From: Desulforapulum autotrophicum
Lineage (GTDB): Bacteria; Desulfobacterota; Desulfobacteria; Desulfobacterales; Desulfolunaceae
DNA: 64,000 nucleotides
Direction of reading: 5' to 3'
NCBI GenBank assembly: GCA_020723285.1
Contig: DYJE01000007.1
Location: forward strand, 97,252-161,251
The translations under genes and the position numbers were made by a program. The notes beneath the pieces are model-generated. The model worked only from the letters and a program-made list of their open reading frames with translations, made no database searches and was not told where the DNA came from. Positions 48,800 to 58,340 of this stretch are shown here, in pieces. Numbering within the stretch: the first letter of the stretch is position 1; each line of letters opens with the position of its first letter.

Positions 48800-50074
48800 A
48801 TGAATATATCAGACGTGAAAATCGCCATCGTCGGACTGGGATATGTGGGACTTCCCCTGGCCGTGGAATTCGGTAAAACCATTCCCACCACAGGGTACGA
48901 TATCAACACGGACCGCATCGGTGAACTGAAAGGCGGCAACGATTCCACTCTGGAAGTGGAGCCTGAGCTGCTGAAAGAAGCGGTTCATCTTCACTACACC
49001 ACGGATCTTGAAGCGTTGAGGGCCTGCAATGTGTTTATCGTGACGGTGCCCACCCCCATCGACGCCTACAAACGGCCGGATCTGACGCCCCTTGTCAAAT
49101 CCAGTGAAAGCATCGGAAAGGTATTGAAAAAAGGCGACATCGTGATTTATGAATCCACGGTGTATCCCGGTGCCACGGAAGAAGTGTGCATTCCCGTTCT
49201 TGAAAAAGCGTCGGGTCTTGTGTTCAACAGGGATTTTTACGCCGGATACAGCCCGGAAAGGATCAATCCGGGAGACAAGGAACACCGGGTGACCACCATT
49301 CTCAAAGTGACGTCCGGCTCCACCCCGGAGGTGGCTGATTTCGTGGATGGCCTCTACAAATCCATCATCACTGCCGGAACCCACAAGGCCAGCTCCATCC
49401 GTGTGGCCGAGGCCGCCAAAGTCATCGAAAACACCCAGCGGGATCTGAACATCGCCCTGATCAACGAGCTGGCCATCATTTTCAACAAGCTGGGCATCGA
49501 TACGGAAGAGGTCCTTCTGGCTGCCGGAACGAAATGGAACTTTCTTCCTTTCAGACCGGGCCTCGTGGGCGGCCACTGCATCGGCGTGGACCCCTATTAT
49601 CTGACCCATAAAGCCCAGGAAATCGGCTACCATCCTGAAGTGATCCTTGCCGGACGGCGGATCAACGACGGCATGGGGGAATATGTGGTGTCAAGGGTGG
49701 TGAAAGAGATGATCAAAAAACGGATACACGTGGAAGGGGCGAAAATCCTTATCATGGGGCTCACGTTCAAGGAAAACTGCCCGGACCTTCGAAACACACG
49801 GGTGGTGGATATGGTCAAGGAGCTCCACGAATACAATGCCAAGGTGGATGTTTACGATCCCTGGGTCAACCCCGACGAAGCGGTTCACGAATACGGCATC
49901 CGCCCCATTGAAAAACCGGAAAACGGGACTTACGACGCGGTGATTCTCGCCGTATCCCATGACGAATTTAAAGCCATGGGGACTGAAGCCATCCGGAAGC
50001 TTGGTAAACAAAACCATGTGCTTTACGACATCAAATACGTTCTTCCAGCCTGTGACGTGGACGGCCGTCTTTAG
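48800..50074 (+). CDS. UDP-N-acetylhexosamine 6-dehydrogenase (WbpO/TviB type)
   Basis: 424 residues. NAD-binding [19 protein letters not shown]; catalytic Cys in [31 protein letters not shown] region. Similarity is to the Vi-antigen TviB/WbpO group, which oxidises UDP-GlcNAc or UDP-GalNAc to the uronic acid. The ATG at 48800 begins the domain. An epimerase of the WbpP/TviC type follows. Confidence 0.93.
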   Translation: MNISDVKIAIVGLGYVGLPLAVEFGKTIPTTGYDINTDRIGELKGGNDSTLEVEPELLKEAVHLHYTTDLEALRACNVFIVTVPTPIDAYKRPDLTPLVKSSESIGKVLKKGDIVIYESTVYPGATEEVCIPVLEKASGLVFNRDFYAGYSPERINPGDKEHRVTTILKVTSGSTPEVADFVDGLYKSIITAGTHKASSIRVAEAAKVIENTQRDLNIALINELAIIFNKLGIDTEEVLLAAGTKWNFLPFRPGLVGGHCIGVDPYYLTHKAQEIGYHPEVILAGRRINDGMGEYVVSRVVKEMIKKRIHVEGAKILIMGLTFKENCPDLRNTRVVDMVKELHEYNAKVDVYDPWVNPDEAVHEYGIRPIEKPENGTYDAVILAVSHDEFKAMGTEAIRKLGKQNHVLYDIKYVLPACDVDGRL

Positions 50075-50092
50075 GGAATATCAGGCGCAGGA

Positions 50093-50182
50093 GTGACGAC
50101 TTCCGAAAAAAAATACGAAGACCTTCTCAAAGAGAAGATTCTCGTGTTCAGGCGGATCATGAAACACATGATGAATGGATAA
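50093..50182 (+). CDS. Possible 29-residue ORF between dehydrogenase and epimerase
   Basis: A GTG-started frame reads TTSEKKYEDLLKEKILVFRR and ends MMNG. It is in the same frame as the preceding dehydrogenase, whose TAG stop is 18 bases upstream, and has AGGA overlapping its start. It is rich in charged helix-forming residues. It could be chance or a small peptide; no family recognised. Confidence 0.25.
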   Translation: MTTSEKKYEDLLKEKILVFRRIMKHMMNG

Positions 50183-50188
50183 CAACCC

Positions 50189-51217
50189 ATGTTCAACACC
50201 TTGAAAAAACATCTGACATCCACATCGTACACCTGGCTCGTCACCGGCGTGGCCGGGTTCATCGGCTCAAATCTCCTTGAGCACCTTCTTAAACTGGACC
50301 AGAAGGTGGTGGGCCTCGACAACTTTGCCACCGGCCACCAAAGGAATCTGGACGAAGTCAAATCCCTTGTTTCGGAATCCCAATGGAACCGGTTCCGGTT
50401 TATACAAGGCGACATCCGGGACCTTGGTGACTGCCGTGCGTCGTGTGACGGGGTTGATTACGTTCTCCACCAGGCCGCCTTAGGTTCAGTCCCCCGGTCC
50501 ATCGAAGACCCTCTCACCACCAACGCCGCCAACATCACGGGATTCCTCAACATGATGGTGGCCGCACGGGACGCGAAGGTGAAACGCTTCGTGTACGCGG
50601 CGTCAAGCTCCACATACGGGGATCATCCTGCGCTTCCCAAAGTGGAGGACACTATCGGAAAGCCCCTTTCTCCGTATGCCGTGACCAAGTATGTCAACGA
50701 ACTGTACGCCGATGTGTTTGCGAAAACATACGGATTTGAGAGCATCGGCCTTCGTTATTTCAATGTGTTCGGCCCCCGCCAGGACCCCAACGGGGCCTAT
50801 GCCGCCGTGATACCCAAATGGGTCTCCGCCCTTTTAAACAGGGACACGGTGTATGTGAACGGAGACGGCGAAACAAGCCGGGACTTCTGTTTTGTGGAAA
50901 ACGCCGTCATGATGAACGTTCTTTGCGCCCTTTCAGACAACCCTGACGCTGTGAACCAGGTGTACAACGTGGCCGTGGGGGATAGGACCAGCCTGAACGT
51001 TCTTTACAACCATATCCAGGACAAACTGATCAAACGCGTTCCAATCCTTGAAAAAACAGAGCCTGTTTACCGTGATTTCAGGCCAGGCGATGTGCGCCAT
51101 TCCCAGGCCGATATTTCCAAAGCCGTCCGTCTCGTGGGATACGCCCCTCCCTATGCCATCGACGCCGGCCTTGAAAAAGCCATGGACTGGTACGTCGGTT
51201 TTTTCAACAAAGCCTGA
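50189..51217 (+). CDS. UDP-N-acetylglucosamine 4-epimerase (WbpP/TviC type)
   Basis: 342 residues. NAD motif [16 protein letters not shown], the sequence [17 protein letters not shown] and the catalytic [12 protein letters not shown]. It interconverts UDP-GlcNAc and UDP-GalNAc, or the uronic acids, and pairs with the preceding dehydrogenase as in Vi-antigen-type pathways that make GalNAc-uronic acid. Confidence 0.93.
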   Translation: MFNTLKKHLTSTSYTWLVTGVAGFIGSNLLEHLLKLDQKVVGLDNFATGHQRNLDEVKSLVSESQWNRFRFIQGDIRDLGDCRASCDGVDYVLHQAALGSVPRSIEDPLTTNAANITGFLNMMVAARDAKVKRFVYAASSSTYGDHPALPKVEDTIGKPLSPYAVTKYVNELYADVFAKTYGFESIGLRYFNVFGPRQDPNGAYAAVIPKWVSALLNRDTVYVNGDGETSRDFCFVENAVMMNVLCALSDNPDAVNQVYNVAVGDRTSLNVLYNHIQDKLIKRVPILEKTEPVYRDFRPGDVRHSQADISKAVRLVGYAPPYAIDAGLEKAMDWYVGFFNKA

Positions 51218-51300
51218 TTGTCATGGGGTCTTTCGATAGCATTGACAAAATAATTTTGAGGCCATGTTTTATCAGGCACAGCAAATAATCGACAACCCAT

Positions 51301-51357
51301 CGTAGGTCGGGTTCTCGGAACGAAACCCGACAATTGACCCGATCCTTAAAACGATCA
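51301..51357. repeat. Dispersed CGTAGGTCGG-type repeat, copy 2
   Basis: CGTAGGTCGGGTTCTCGGAA followed by CGAAACCCGACA forms a stem (TCGGGTT/AACCCGA), then TTGACCCGATCCTTAAAACG, matching the flank of copy 1 at 20325. It lies 24 bases before the MntA-type gene. Confidence 0.72.
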
Positions 51358-51380
51358 GAACGTCAACCCGAGATTATTTT

Positions 51381-51791
51381 TTGAATGTGAACACAACCTC
51401 CCCCACCTACAACCGCAATCTCCTTAAAAACATCCTTGAAAAGCACAGCGAAACCGTCCTGTTCGCCTACCTGTTCGGGTCCTGTGCCCGCAATGACGAA
51501 ACAGAACGAAGCGACATCGATATCGCCGTGTTTTTAAAGGACAGAAACGCAGAAAACGCTTTCGACATCAAAATGGCCCTGTACCTGGATTTCAGCCGCA
51601 CTTTAAAAAAAAACGACATCGATATCCTCGTCATGAACCGCTGCAGAAATATTGTTCTGCTTCATGATGTGGTGGCCACGGGCCATGTCATTTATGATCA
51701 GGATGAAGACGTTCGCCTCGACTATGAGCAGAAGCTCCTTCATCGGGCTATCGATTTTAAACGCCAACGATTCATGGCCATGGGTGTGTAA
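51381..51791 (+). CDS. mntA: MNT-domain nucleotidyltransferase, MntA-type antitoxin
   Basis: 136 residues. The minimal nucleotidyltransferase signature GSCARNDETERSDIDIAVF (GS-x10-DxD) is complete; DIDILVMN supplies the third acid. In MntA/HepT modules this enzyme modifies HepT and neutralises it. The start is TTG or GTG (51381 or 51387), without a strong ribosome site. It overlaps the HepT gene by one base. Confidence 0.9.
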   Translation: MNVNTTSPTYNRNLLKNILEKHSETVLFAYLFGSCARNDETERSDIDIAVFLKDRNAENAFDIKMALYLDFSRTLKKNDIDILVMNRCRNIVLLHDVVATGHVIYDQDEDVRLDYEQKLLHRAIDFKRQRFMAMGV

Positions 51792-52198
51792 TGGAAAGAA
51801 TTCGTCAAAAAATCGGTCGCATAGGCGAATATCTAAAGATTATCGACACCTTGAAACCCTCATGCCATGACCGTTTCGACTCCGATCCGGTATACCGCGG
51901 CGCCATGCTTCACTACCTTTATCTCATGGCCGATACATGCATCGTCCTTGCCGAAATGGTCATCAAGAAAAAAGGCTTACGCCATCCCCAGTATTATTCC
52001 GAAGCGTTCGACATTCTGGGTGAAAACGGCATTCTTGAGTCCGGCTTCGCTTTTTCCTTTGCAAAGATAGCGGGCTTCAGAAATTTTCTTGCCCATGATT
52101 ACGATACCATCGACGCGTTGGTCATCTGCGGCAGTGTTCTTGAAAGCCTGACGGATGTGAAAACCTATATCCGGCAGATTTCTGACGGTCTGGATTAA
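51791..52198 (+). CDS. hepT: HepT-family toxin (DUF86 ribonuclease-like)
   Basis: 135 residues, mainly helical. The HepT RNase motif R-x4-H-x-Y is present as RNFLAHDY at about residues 97-104. HepT cleaves or blocks RNA unless modified by MntA. Start overlaps the mntA stop by one base. Confidence 0.9.
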   Translation: MERIRQKIGRIGEYLKIIDTLKPSCHDRFDSDPVYRGAMLHYLYLMADTCIVLAEMVIKKKGLRHPQYYSEAFDILGENGILESGFAFSFAKIAGFRNFLAHDYDTIDALVICGSVLESLTDVKTYIRQISDGLD

Positions 52199-52202
52199 GC
52201 AT

Positions 52203-53159
52203 TTGGATAAAAAATCCCACGATCACAATTTCAAGAATCTGTTTCTCGACTTTCCCACAGAAGCTCTTGAGCTGTTTTTCCCCAAGGCACTGCACCTTTT
52301 GGGCAAGGTCAAGGCCATTGAATTTATCCGTCAGGAACCCAAAAAAAACGCATTGTCAGACACGCATTTTGCTCTGGATATGCCTATTCTGTTTTCATTT
52401 GAAAAACAGCAGCTTCTTTTATGGATAGTTGAATTTCAAGAGGATAAGTCAAAGTTTTCGATATACAAGCTGCTGCGATACACAACGGATCTGATGGAGG
52501 CCTACCCGCAAGCCACCGTGATCCCCACGGTGCTGTTTACCGACCGAAGAAAGTGGCGTAAAGATGTTCTCCGCTGTCTGGAGACGACATTCAATGACCG
52601 TCTGTTTTTACACTTCGAATATGTTTTTTTCAAATTGTTTGACTTTGAAGCGCGTGATTATTACAATCTTAACAACCCTTTAGTCAAGATACTGTTGCCG
52701 AAAATGAACTATTCAAAAGACGAACGGGCAGCGGTCATACTTCACGCATACACGGGGCTATACGAACTGGCGTCAAGCGTTCTTTTTGATAAATATGTGG
52801 ATTTTATCGATGTGTACGCAGAGATAACACAGGAAGAACAACAGGCGCTTTATCATGAAATGACACATCATAAGGAGACGATGATGCTGGCTCAATATAT
52901 CAGGGAAAAGGGCATTCAACAGGGAATGCAACAGGGCATTCAACAGGGAATGCGACAGGGAATGCGACAGGGAATGCAACAGGGAATCATTGCGGCAACC
53001 AAAGAAAACATTATCGAAGTCCTTGCGCTCAGGTTCGGCCACGTTTCTTCCGAATGGGTTGAAAAAATCAACAATATCAGTGATGTCAGTGAACTGAAAG
53101 CGCTTTGGAAAAAAGCAGTTCTGATTAAGGAAATGGATGATAAAGGTTTCTTTTCTTGA
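52203..53159 (+). CDS. Rpn/PD-(D/E)XK-type putative nuclease
   Basis: 318 residues. The N-terminal part (HDHNFKNLFLDFPTEALELF; IEFIRQEPKKNALSDTHFAL; LLWIVEFQEDKSKFS) resembles Rpn/YhgA-type recombination-promoting nucleases of the PD-(D/E)XK group, with likely Asp, Glu and Gln metal-site residues. The C-terminal region carries QGMQQGIQQGMRQG repeats encoded by a 12-base tandem repeat. It starts with TTG, four bases after hepT. Confidence 0.8.
   Translation: MDKKSHDHNFKNLFLDFPTEALELFFPKALHLLGKVKAIEFIRQEPKKNALSDTHFALDMPILFSFEKQQLLLWIVEFQEDKSKFSIYKLLRYTTDLMEAYPQATVIPTVLFTDRRKWRKDVLRCLETTFNDRLFLHFEYVFFKLFDFEARDYYNLNNPLVKILLPKMNYSKDERAAVILHAYTGLYELASSVLFDKYVDFIDVYAEITQEEQQALYHEMTHHKETMMLAQYIREKGIQQGMQQGIQQGMRQGMRQGMQQGIIAATKENIIEVLALRFGHVSSEWVEKINNISDVSELKALWKKAVLIKEMDDKGFFS
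52911..52982 (+). repeat. 12-base tandem repeat in the Rpn-like gene
   Basis: Six units of the type GGAATGCAACAG/GGCATTCAACAG, each coding for four residues of the Gln-Gly-rich tract. Unit number could vary by slippage without shifting frame. Confidence 0.85.
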
Positions 53160-53273
53160 GAGGATTTTAAGCTCTTCTTCACTTTATTGCGTTCGTCACC
53201 GTAAAGGTATGCATAATTAAATTCAATACCGTTTCCTAAGATTATTTTGTCCTATGATCATTGAATAATCCAT

Positions 53274-53308
53274 CGTAGGTCGGCTTCTCGGAACGAAAGC
53301 CGACAAAT
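53274..53308. repeat. Dispersed CGTAGGTCGG-type repeat, copy 3
   Basis: CGTAGGTCGGCTTCTCGGAA followed by CGAAAGCCGACA; the stem is TCGGCTT/AAGCCGA, so paired changes keep the stem relative to copy 2. It lies about 115 bases after the Rpn-like gene. Confidence 0.7.
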
Positions 53309-53429
53309 GACTCCATCCTCATATGCGACACACGGACAAAGGTTGCTCAAACTCCAAAATAATTAATGAACCGCGTAACCTGCCCCTTTAAATCATTCAG
53401 TGGATCGGGTTATTTGTCGAATTTCAAAC

Positions 53430-54782
53430 ATGATGCCATTCCCCTTTGACCTCCATCACCTCGGCGGAGAAACCACCGTCACAGGTTCCTGCCACCTGAT
53501 CACGCTGCCAAATAAGATTTCCATCATGGTGGATTGCGGGCTTCCGGCAAACCATGACAAGGCGTCCGCATTGTCAGAGATGCCTGTCAAGGCATCTGAA
53601 ATCGACTATCTGTTCATCACCCATGCCCACATCGACCACATTGGAAGAATACCGGATCTGATCGAGGCGGGATTTGACGGTGAAATCATCTGCACCTTCG
53701 CCACACGCGAACTTCTTCAGCCCATGCTGGAAGACGGCCTGTCATTTTCAGACCGTTCGGAGAAGGATAAAAAGCGCATTCAGGACAGAATCGACGAACT
53801 TGCCTGGGGTTTTGAATACAATGAAACATTCGATCTGAAACACGGGGTGATCTTCAAACTGGGAAACGCCGGGCATATTCTGGGTTCCTGTTTCATCCGT
53901 TTCGAATTCCCCGATAAAACGAACGGTCCGTTTTCCGTCATCTTTTCAGGGGACCTCGGGAACGTGGACACCCCCATCCTGCCCGACCCCGACATGCCGG
54001 ACGCCTGTGATTTACTGATTCTCGAATCAACCTACGGCGACAGAAATCACAGGGACCGGAGCCGAAGGACCCAAGATCTCGGCGGCATTCTTGAAACCGC
54101 GTTGTCCGATCAGGGGAAAGTGTTTATTCCCGCCTTTGCCCTGGGGAGAATCCAGGAGCTGCTTTACGAAATCGACCGGCTGAAATCCATGGGAACCGTT
54201 GATCCGGCCTTCCCGGTTTTCATCGATTCGCCCCTGGGCCTTGAAATCACGGCCATCTATTCGAAGATGACCGAATTCTGGGACCAGGAAGCCCGTGATC
54301 TCCTTCGAAAAGGAGACCACCCCTTTGACTTCAGAAACCTTTACGCTGTGGAAAATCATCAACACCACCAGAAACTCATCGACATGCCCGGACCCTGCAT
54401 CATCATTGCCGGAAGCGGCATGCTCACCGGCGGCCGCATGGTGGCACATCTTGAAAAAAACCTCGATGACTCCAGGAACGACCTCCTTTTTGTGGGCTAT
54501 CAGGCCCAGGGCACCCCAGGCCGGACCATCTTAGAGAACGCCGGAAAAAAGAACGCCCACGTCAGTCTGAACGGCCGGGAAATCCCCATCAAAGCCCGAA
54601 TCCATTCCATGACCGGTTATTCAGCCCATGCCGATCAGGCCGGACTTCTTCGTTTTGTTGCCTCCGTTCCTGGAAAGCCCGGCAATATCAAGCTTGTTCA
54701 TGGTGAAAGGAATGCCCGCATGGCTTTAAAATGTTTATTAGAGGATACGGGATATTCAGTTTTAAACACATTCCATGGATGA
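53430..54782 (+). CDS. Metallo-beta-lactamase-fold ribonuclease with beta-CASP and RMMBL domains
   Basis: 450 residues from the ATG at 53430 (a GTG at 53400 is also in frame). MBL metal ligands: HAHIDHIGRIPDL (HxHxDH), AGHILGSCFI (His) and FSGDLGNVD (Asp). The beta-CASP domain spans about 180-360, and the C-terminal RMMBL motif is SMTGYSAHADQAGLLRF. Such proteins are exo/endonucleases for RNA or DNA. Neighbour genes are accessory, and no clear RBS is seen. Composition drops just after its end. Confidence 0.9.
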   Translation: MMPFPFDLHHLGGETTVTGSCHLITLPNKISIMVDCGLPANHDKASALSEMPVKASEIDYLFITHAHIDHIGRIPDLIEAGFDGEIICTFATRELLQPMLEDGLSFSDRSEKDKKRIQDRIDELAWGFEYNETFDLKHGVIFKLGNAGHILGSCFIRFEFPDKTNGPFSVIFSGDLGNVDTPILPDPDMPDACDLLILESTYGDRNHRDRSRRTQDLGGILETALSDQGKVFIPAFALGRIQELLYEIDRLKSMGTVDPAFPVFIDSPLGLEITAIYSKMTEFWDQEARDLLRKGDHPFDFRNLYAVENHQHHQKLIDMPGPCIIIAGSGMLTGGRMVAHLEKNLDDSRNDLLFVGYQAQGTPGRTILENAGKKNAHVSLNGREIPIKARIHSMTGYSAHADQAGLLRFVASVPGKPGNIKLVHGERNARMALKCLLEDTGYSVLNTFHG

Positions 54783-54805
54783 AATCCGTCAAACTACCCA
54801 TGAAA

Positions 54806-54822
54806 TTGATAAAAAGTATCAA
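54806..54822. other. Small hairpin at the composition boundary
   Basis: TTGATA and TATCAA with a 5-base loop, followed by an AT-rich stretch. It may act as a weak terminator for the nuclease gene. It lies 24 bases after the stop codon, near the start of the AT-rich region. Confidence 0.35.
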
Positions 54823-54861
54823 AATCATTTATTTATAATTTAATGGTTGAAAAGGAATATT

Positions 54862-55476
54862 ATGTCATCCGGTTTAAATAGCGGTAATGTATCTTGCTTT
54901 AAATCATTGATATGCAGGGGTGATAGAGAGAAACTCCATGGACATAAAGGAGCTGTAATTTGGTTTACAGGTTTATCGGCTTCAGGGAAATCAACATTGT
55001 CTCACTTAGTTGAAAAAAAACTATATTCTATGGGGTGTTCAACTTACGTTTTTGACGGTGACAATGTCCGCTATGGACTTTGCGGTGATCTTGGTTTTAC
55101 AGAAAAAGACAGGGAAGAAAATATCCGACGCATCGGCGAAATGGTTAAGCTCTTTGTGGACGCAGGGATCATCGCATTGACAGCTTTTATTTCCCCATTT
55201 AGAAAGGACAGGGACCGTGTAAGAGAGATAGTTGGTGATTACTCTTTTATAGAGGTATTTGTCGATTGTCCACTTGAAGAATGTATAAAAAGAGATCCCA
55301 AAGGTATCTATCAGAAAGCGTTAAAAGGTGAAATCAAGGATTTTACTGGCATCTCATCGCCATATGAACCCCCAGAAAACCCTGAAATTATTATTAACTC
55401 ACATATTGAAAATTTCGAAATTGCAGCAAGTCGAATTGTAGAACGAATAAGAAGAACATTCAATATTAATCTCTAA
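54862..55476 (+). CDS. cysC: Adenylylsulfate kinase
   Basis: 204 residues. Walker A GLSASGKSTLSHLVE at about 35-49, then DGDNVRYGLCGDLGFTEKDR and FISPFRKDRDRVREIVGD, both diagnostic for APS kinase. It makes PAPS from APS and ATP. The ATG at 54862 has AAGGA upstream. It is the first AT-rich gene and lies upstream of a sulfotransferase, which needs PAPS, so it probably serves glycan sulfation rather than assimilation. Confidence 0.95.
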   Translation: MSSGLNSGNVSCFKSLICRGDREKLHGHKGAVIWFTGLSASGKSTLSHLVEKKLYSMGCSTYVFDGDNVRYGLCGDLGFTEKDREENIRRIGEMVKLFVDAGIIALTAFISPFRKDRDRVREIVGDYSFIEVFVDCPLEECIKRDPKGIYQKALKGEIKDFTGISSPYEPPENPEIIINSHIENFEIAASRIVERIRRTFNINL

Positions 55477-55789
55477 TATTTTTTAAGAAATTCCTTATTT
55501 ATTGAGTTACAATAATACTTAAAAAGTTCAAGGATATAATAGAGCCTTCAGTCAAATTTTCATCTGGTAAAATTTAAGACGTATAAACAGATAAGATACA
55601 TTTTTTTTCCTCAAATAACCTTTCGATTATAGTTTTAATCATCGTCAATTTATATAAGTTATTATGATAAGGTGGGTTTTTTATCGATAAAATAGCAGCT
55701 TAGAAATAATAATTCTATGCATTTTTGATCGAATGTAAATTAGCTAAAAATCAGGATTTTAATGCTCATTTAAATATACATGTCGATAT
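55477..55789. other. AT-rich gap before the IS630-type element
   Basis: About 310 bases, very AT-rich. I see no gene, repeat or clear promoter. Confidence 0.5.
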
Positions 55790-55791
55790 TA

Positions 55792-56923
55792 ACCCGGCAA
55801 TAAAATATCTAAGTATTTATTAGGAATTGAACGTCAAATATGCTATAGCGTGAGTCATGGAAAAAATTGACGCGCGCAAACTATGTACCGAGACTCAGCA
55901 GCAACTCCGCAACCAGGCCGCCTTCGGGGAACTGGCAAGAAGTATAAAGAAATATCTGAAATTACAGGAATTAGCGCAACAACAATCTGCACATGGTATA
56001 AAGCTTATCTTGATGGCGGTAAATCGGCAATTCAAATCAAAAAGCGTGGCCGGACAGAAGGGAGCTTCCGGACGCTTACCCAGAGCCAGGAAAAGGAAAT
56101 GCAAAAGGTTATGCGGGATAAGTGTCCTGATCAATTAAAATTCCCTTTCGCATTGTGGACACGGAAAGCCGTTAAGCAAGCCATCAAAGAATTTTGGAAC
56201 ATTGAAATGCCGATCAGAACCGTTGGCGAATACCTGAAAAGATGGGGCTTTACACCTCAAAGACCTTTGAAAAGAGCCTATAGCCAGAATCCCAAAGCTG
56301 TAAAAGCTTGGTTGACCGAAGATTATCCAAAAATTACCGCCAAAGCGAAAAAGGAAAACGCTGAAATCCATTGGGGAGATGAAACCGGCTTGTGCAATGA
56401 CAGCTACTACGGTCGTAGTTACGCCCCACGCGGTGAAACTCCAGAGATCAAGGTGCATTCAAGATGTAAACGGGTAAATCTGATATCGACGGTTACAAAT
56501 CAAGGCAAGGTACGGTTTATGGTCTACAAGGATAAGATGAATTCTCAGACTCTTATCAAGTTTATGGAGAGACTTATCAAGGATTCAGACAAGAAGGTAT
56601 TTCTGATTCTCGACAATTTGAAAGTCCACCATAGCCATATTGTAAGGGAATGGGTCAAAGAACATGAGAATGAAATTGAGAATGAAATTGAGCTGTTCTT
56701 TCTGCCGTCTTATTCGCCGGAATTGAATCCGGATGAATATTTGAATTGCGACTTGAAAGGCGGGGTGCATTCCAAAACCCCTGCAAGGACCGCAGATGAA
56801 TTGAAAGCAAAGGCGATTTCGCACCTCAAAAAGCTTCAGAAGCTACCAGGGCGTGTCAAAAATTACTTCAAACACCCGAAGATTGCTTATGCAGCCCAGT
56901 GTTAATGTTTTTAATTGCCGGTT
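55792..56923. mobile_element. IS630-type insertion sequence, copy A
   Basis: Terminal repeats ACCCGGCAAT (left, 55792-55801) and ATTGCCGGTT (right, 56914-56923), flanked on both sides by TA, the target duplicated by IS630/Tc1 elements. Length 1132 bases. The ends match those of copy B at 61403-62513 closely. Its transposase is frameshifted. Confidence 0.85.
55857..56905 (+). pseudogene. IS630-family transposase (frameshifted)
   Basis: The N terminus MEKIDARKLCTETQQQLRNQ is in one frame, and from about 55912 the protein continues in another as RLRGTGKKYKEISEITGI to the end at 56905, so one frameshift breaks it. DDE motifs remain: HWGDETGLCND, VFLILDNLKVHHSH and SPELNPDEYLNCDLK. A 12-base duplication (56666-56689) adds four residues compared with copy B. 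Transposase activity is therefore unlikely unless frameshifting is programmed. Confidence 0.85.
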
Positions 56924-56952
56924 TAATAATATAAAGAGAGGTGTTTCTCCTA

Positions 56953-58194
56953 ATGAAAAATAGTATAATTAAAGTATCCAAGCAAAAACTTTATGGTAGC
57001 GTAACTGTTAGCGGGGCAAAAAACAGTGCACTACATTTAGTTACTGCCTCCATATTATCTGATGAGCCAGTAGAATTACATAATTTCCCCAATGACCTTC
57101 TCGATATTCATGTGCACCTTGAAATGCTAAAAAAATTAGGTAAAATATGTGTCGAAGATAATCAATATGTTTGTATAAAAGAGAATAAGGAAAGATTGTT
57201 ATCAACAACCTTGGATTGGAAAGATAGAAGTATAAGGAATACACTTTTGATATTGGGTGCTTTGATAACTCGATTTGGAGAAGGAAAAGTACCTCTTCCT
57301 GGAGGATGTAATTTAGGTGACAGGAAATATGATCTCCATATAATGATTTTAAAGAAAATGGGTGCAAATATATGGGAAGAAGAAGGATTCCTTTGTGGTA
57401 AATCAGATGGTAAACTTAAAAGCGTTCAGATTAATTTGCCAATACGTTCAACCGGCGCTACGCAAAACGCCATTATTTGTGGAACTCTTGCTAACGGGAA
57501 AACTACAGTATGGAATCCACACATACGACCAGAGATACTTGATATGATATCAATGTTAATAAAAATGGGGGCCAAAATAAAAGTATACGGGCAAAAATGC
57601 ATAGAAATTGAGGGTGTTAAAAAACTTTGCGGTGTAAAGCATGCAGTTATACCTGATAATATGGAAGCAATTACTTGGGCAATTGCATCGGTCATTACAA
57701 ACGGTGATGTTGAAATTATTAATTTTCCATTTGAACATTTGGAAGTCCCTCTTGTATTTTTGCGTGAGAGTGGCATGAAATTTTATCGTGGTGATAATAC
57801 ATTAATTGTTAGAGGTGGTTCTCCTTATCCAGTTGAAATAAGTACAGGTCCTTATCCAGGAATTAATTCAGATATGCAGCCTCTTTTTGCAGTTTATGGA
57901 GCATGCTCAAAAGGTGAGTCAAAAATTGTTGATCTACGTTTTCCTGGTCGTTACACATATGCTGAAGAACTTTCAAAAATGGGAATGGCATATTCCGTTA
58001 AGGGGGATTTACTAAAAATTCACGGGGGAATAGATTTACATGGTTGCTCTGTAAAAGCTCATGATTTAAGGGCTGGTATGGCTCTTCTATTGGCGGGTTT
58101 AGTTGCTGAAGGTGAGACAATAATTGAAGATGCATGGCAGATTGAGAGAGGATATGAAAATCTTAATAATAAGCTGGAATTATTGTTTAAATAA
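56953..58194 (+). CDS. UDP-GlcNAc enolpyruvyl transferase paralogue (MurA-like)
   Basis: 413 residues; typical MurA has about 419. Motifs: KLYGSVTVSGAKNSALHLVT at the N terminus, the catalytic loop with Cys in VPLPGGCNLGDRKYDLHIMI, and IRSTGATQNAI; C-terminal DLRAGMALLLAGLVAEGETI. MurA transfers enolpyruvate to UDP-GlcNAc, the first peptidoglycan step. Here it lies in an AT-rich polysaccharide island with cysC, sulfotransferase and flippase, so it is probably not the housekeeping copy; it may make an enolpyruvyl- or lactyl-modified sugar. An IS630-type element ends 29 bases upstream. RBS GAGAGG. Confidence 0.88.
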   Translation: MKNSIIKVSKQKLYGSVTVSGAKNSALHLVTASILSDEPVELHNFPNDLLDIHVHLEMLKKLGKICVEDNQYVCIKENKERLLSTTLDWKDRSIRNTLLILGALITRFGEGKVPLPGGCNLGDRKYDLHIMILKKMGANIWEEEGFLCGKSDGKLKSVQINLPIRSTGATQNAIICGTLANGKTTVWNPHIRPEILDMISMLIKMGAKIKVYGQKCIEIEGVKKLCGVKHAVIPDNMEAITWAIASVITNGDVEIINFPFEHLEVPLVFLRESGMKFYRGDNTLIVRGGSPYPVEISTGPYPGINSDMQPLFAVYGACSKGESKIVDLRFPGRYTYAEELSKMGMAYSVKGDLLKIHGGIDLHGCSVKAHDLRAGMALLLAGLVAEGETIIEDAWQIERGYENLNNKLELLFK

Positions 58195-58340
58195 ATTGAT
58201 AAACAATTGAAAATATCTTAAATACTATTAATAAAAGACAAATATTTGGTGTTCAAATAATTACATGTTAATACTGCTTTTTGCGGTTCAGCTAATGTTG
58301 CCTCAGATTTAGCATGAGGTTACTTTATAAAGGTTAAAAA

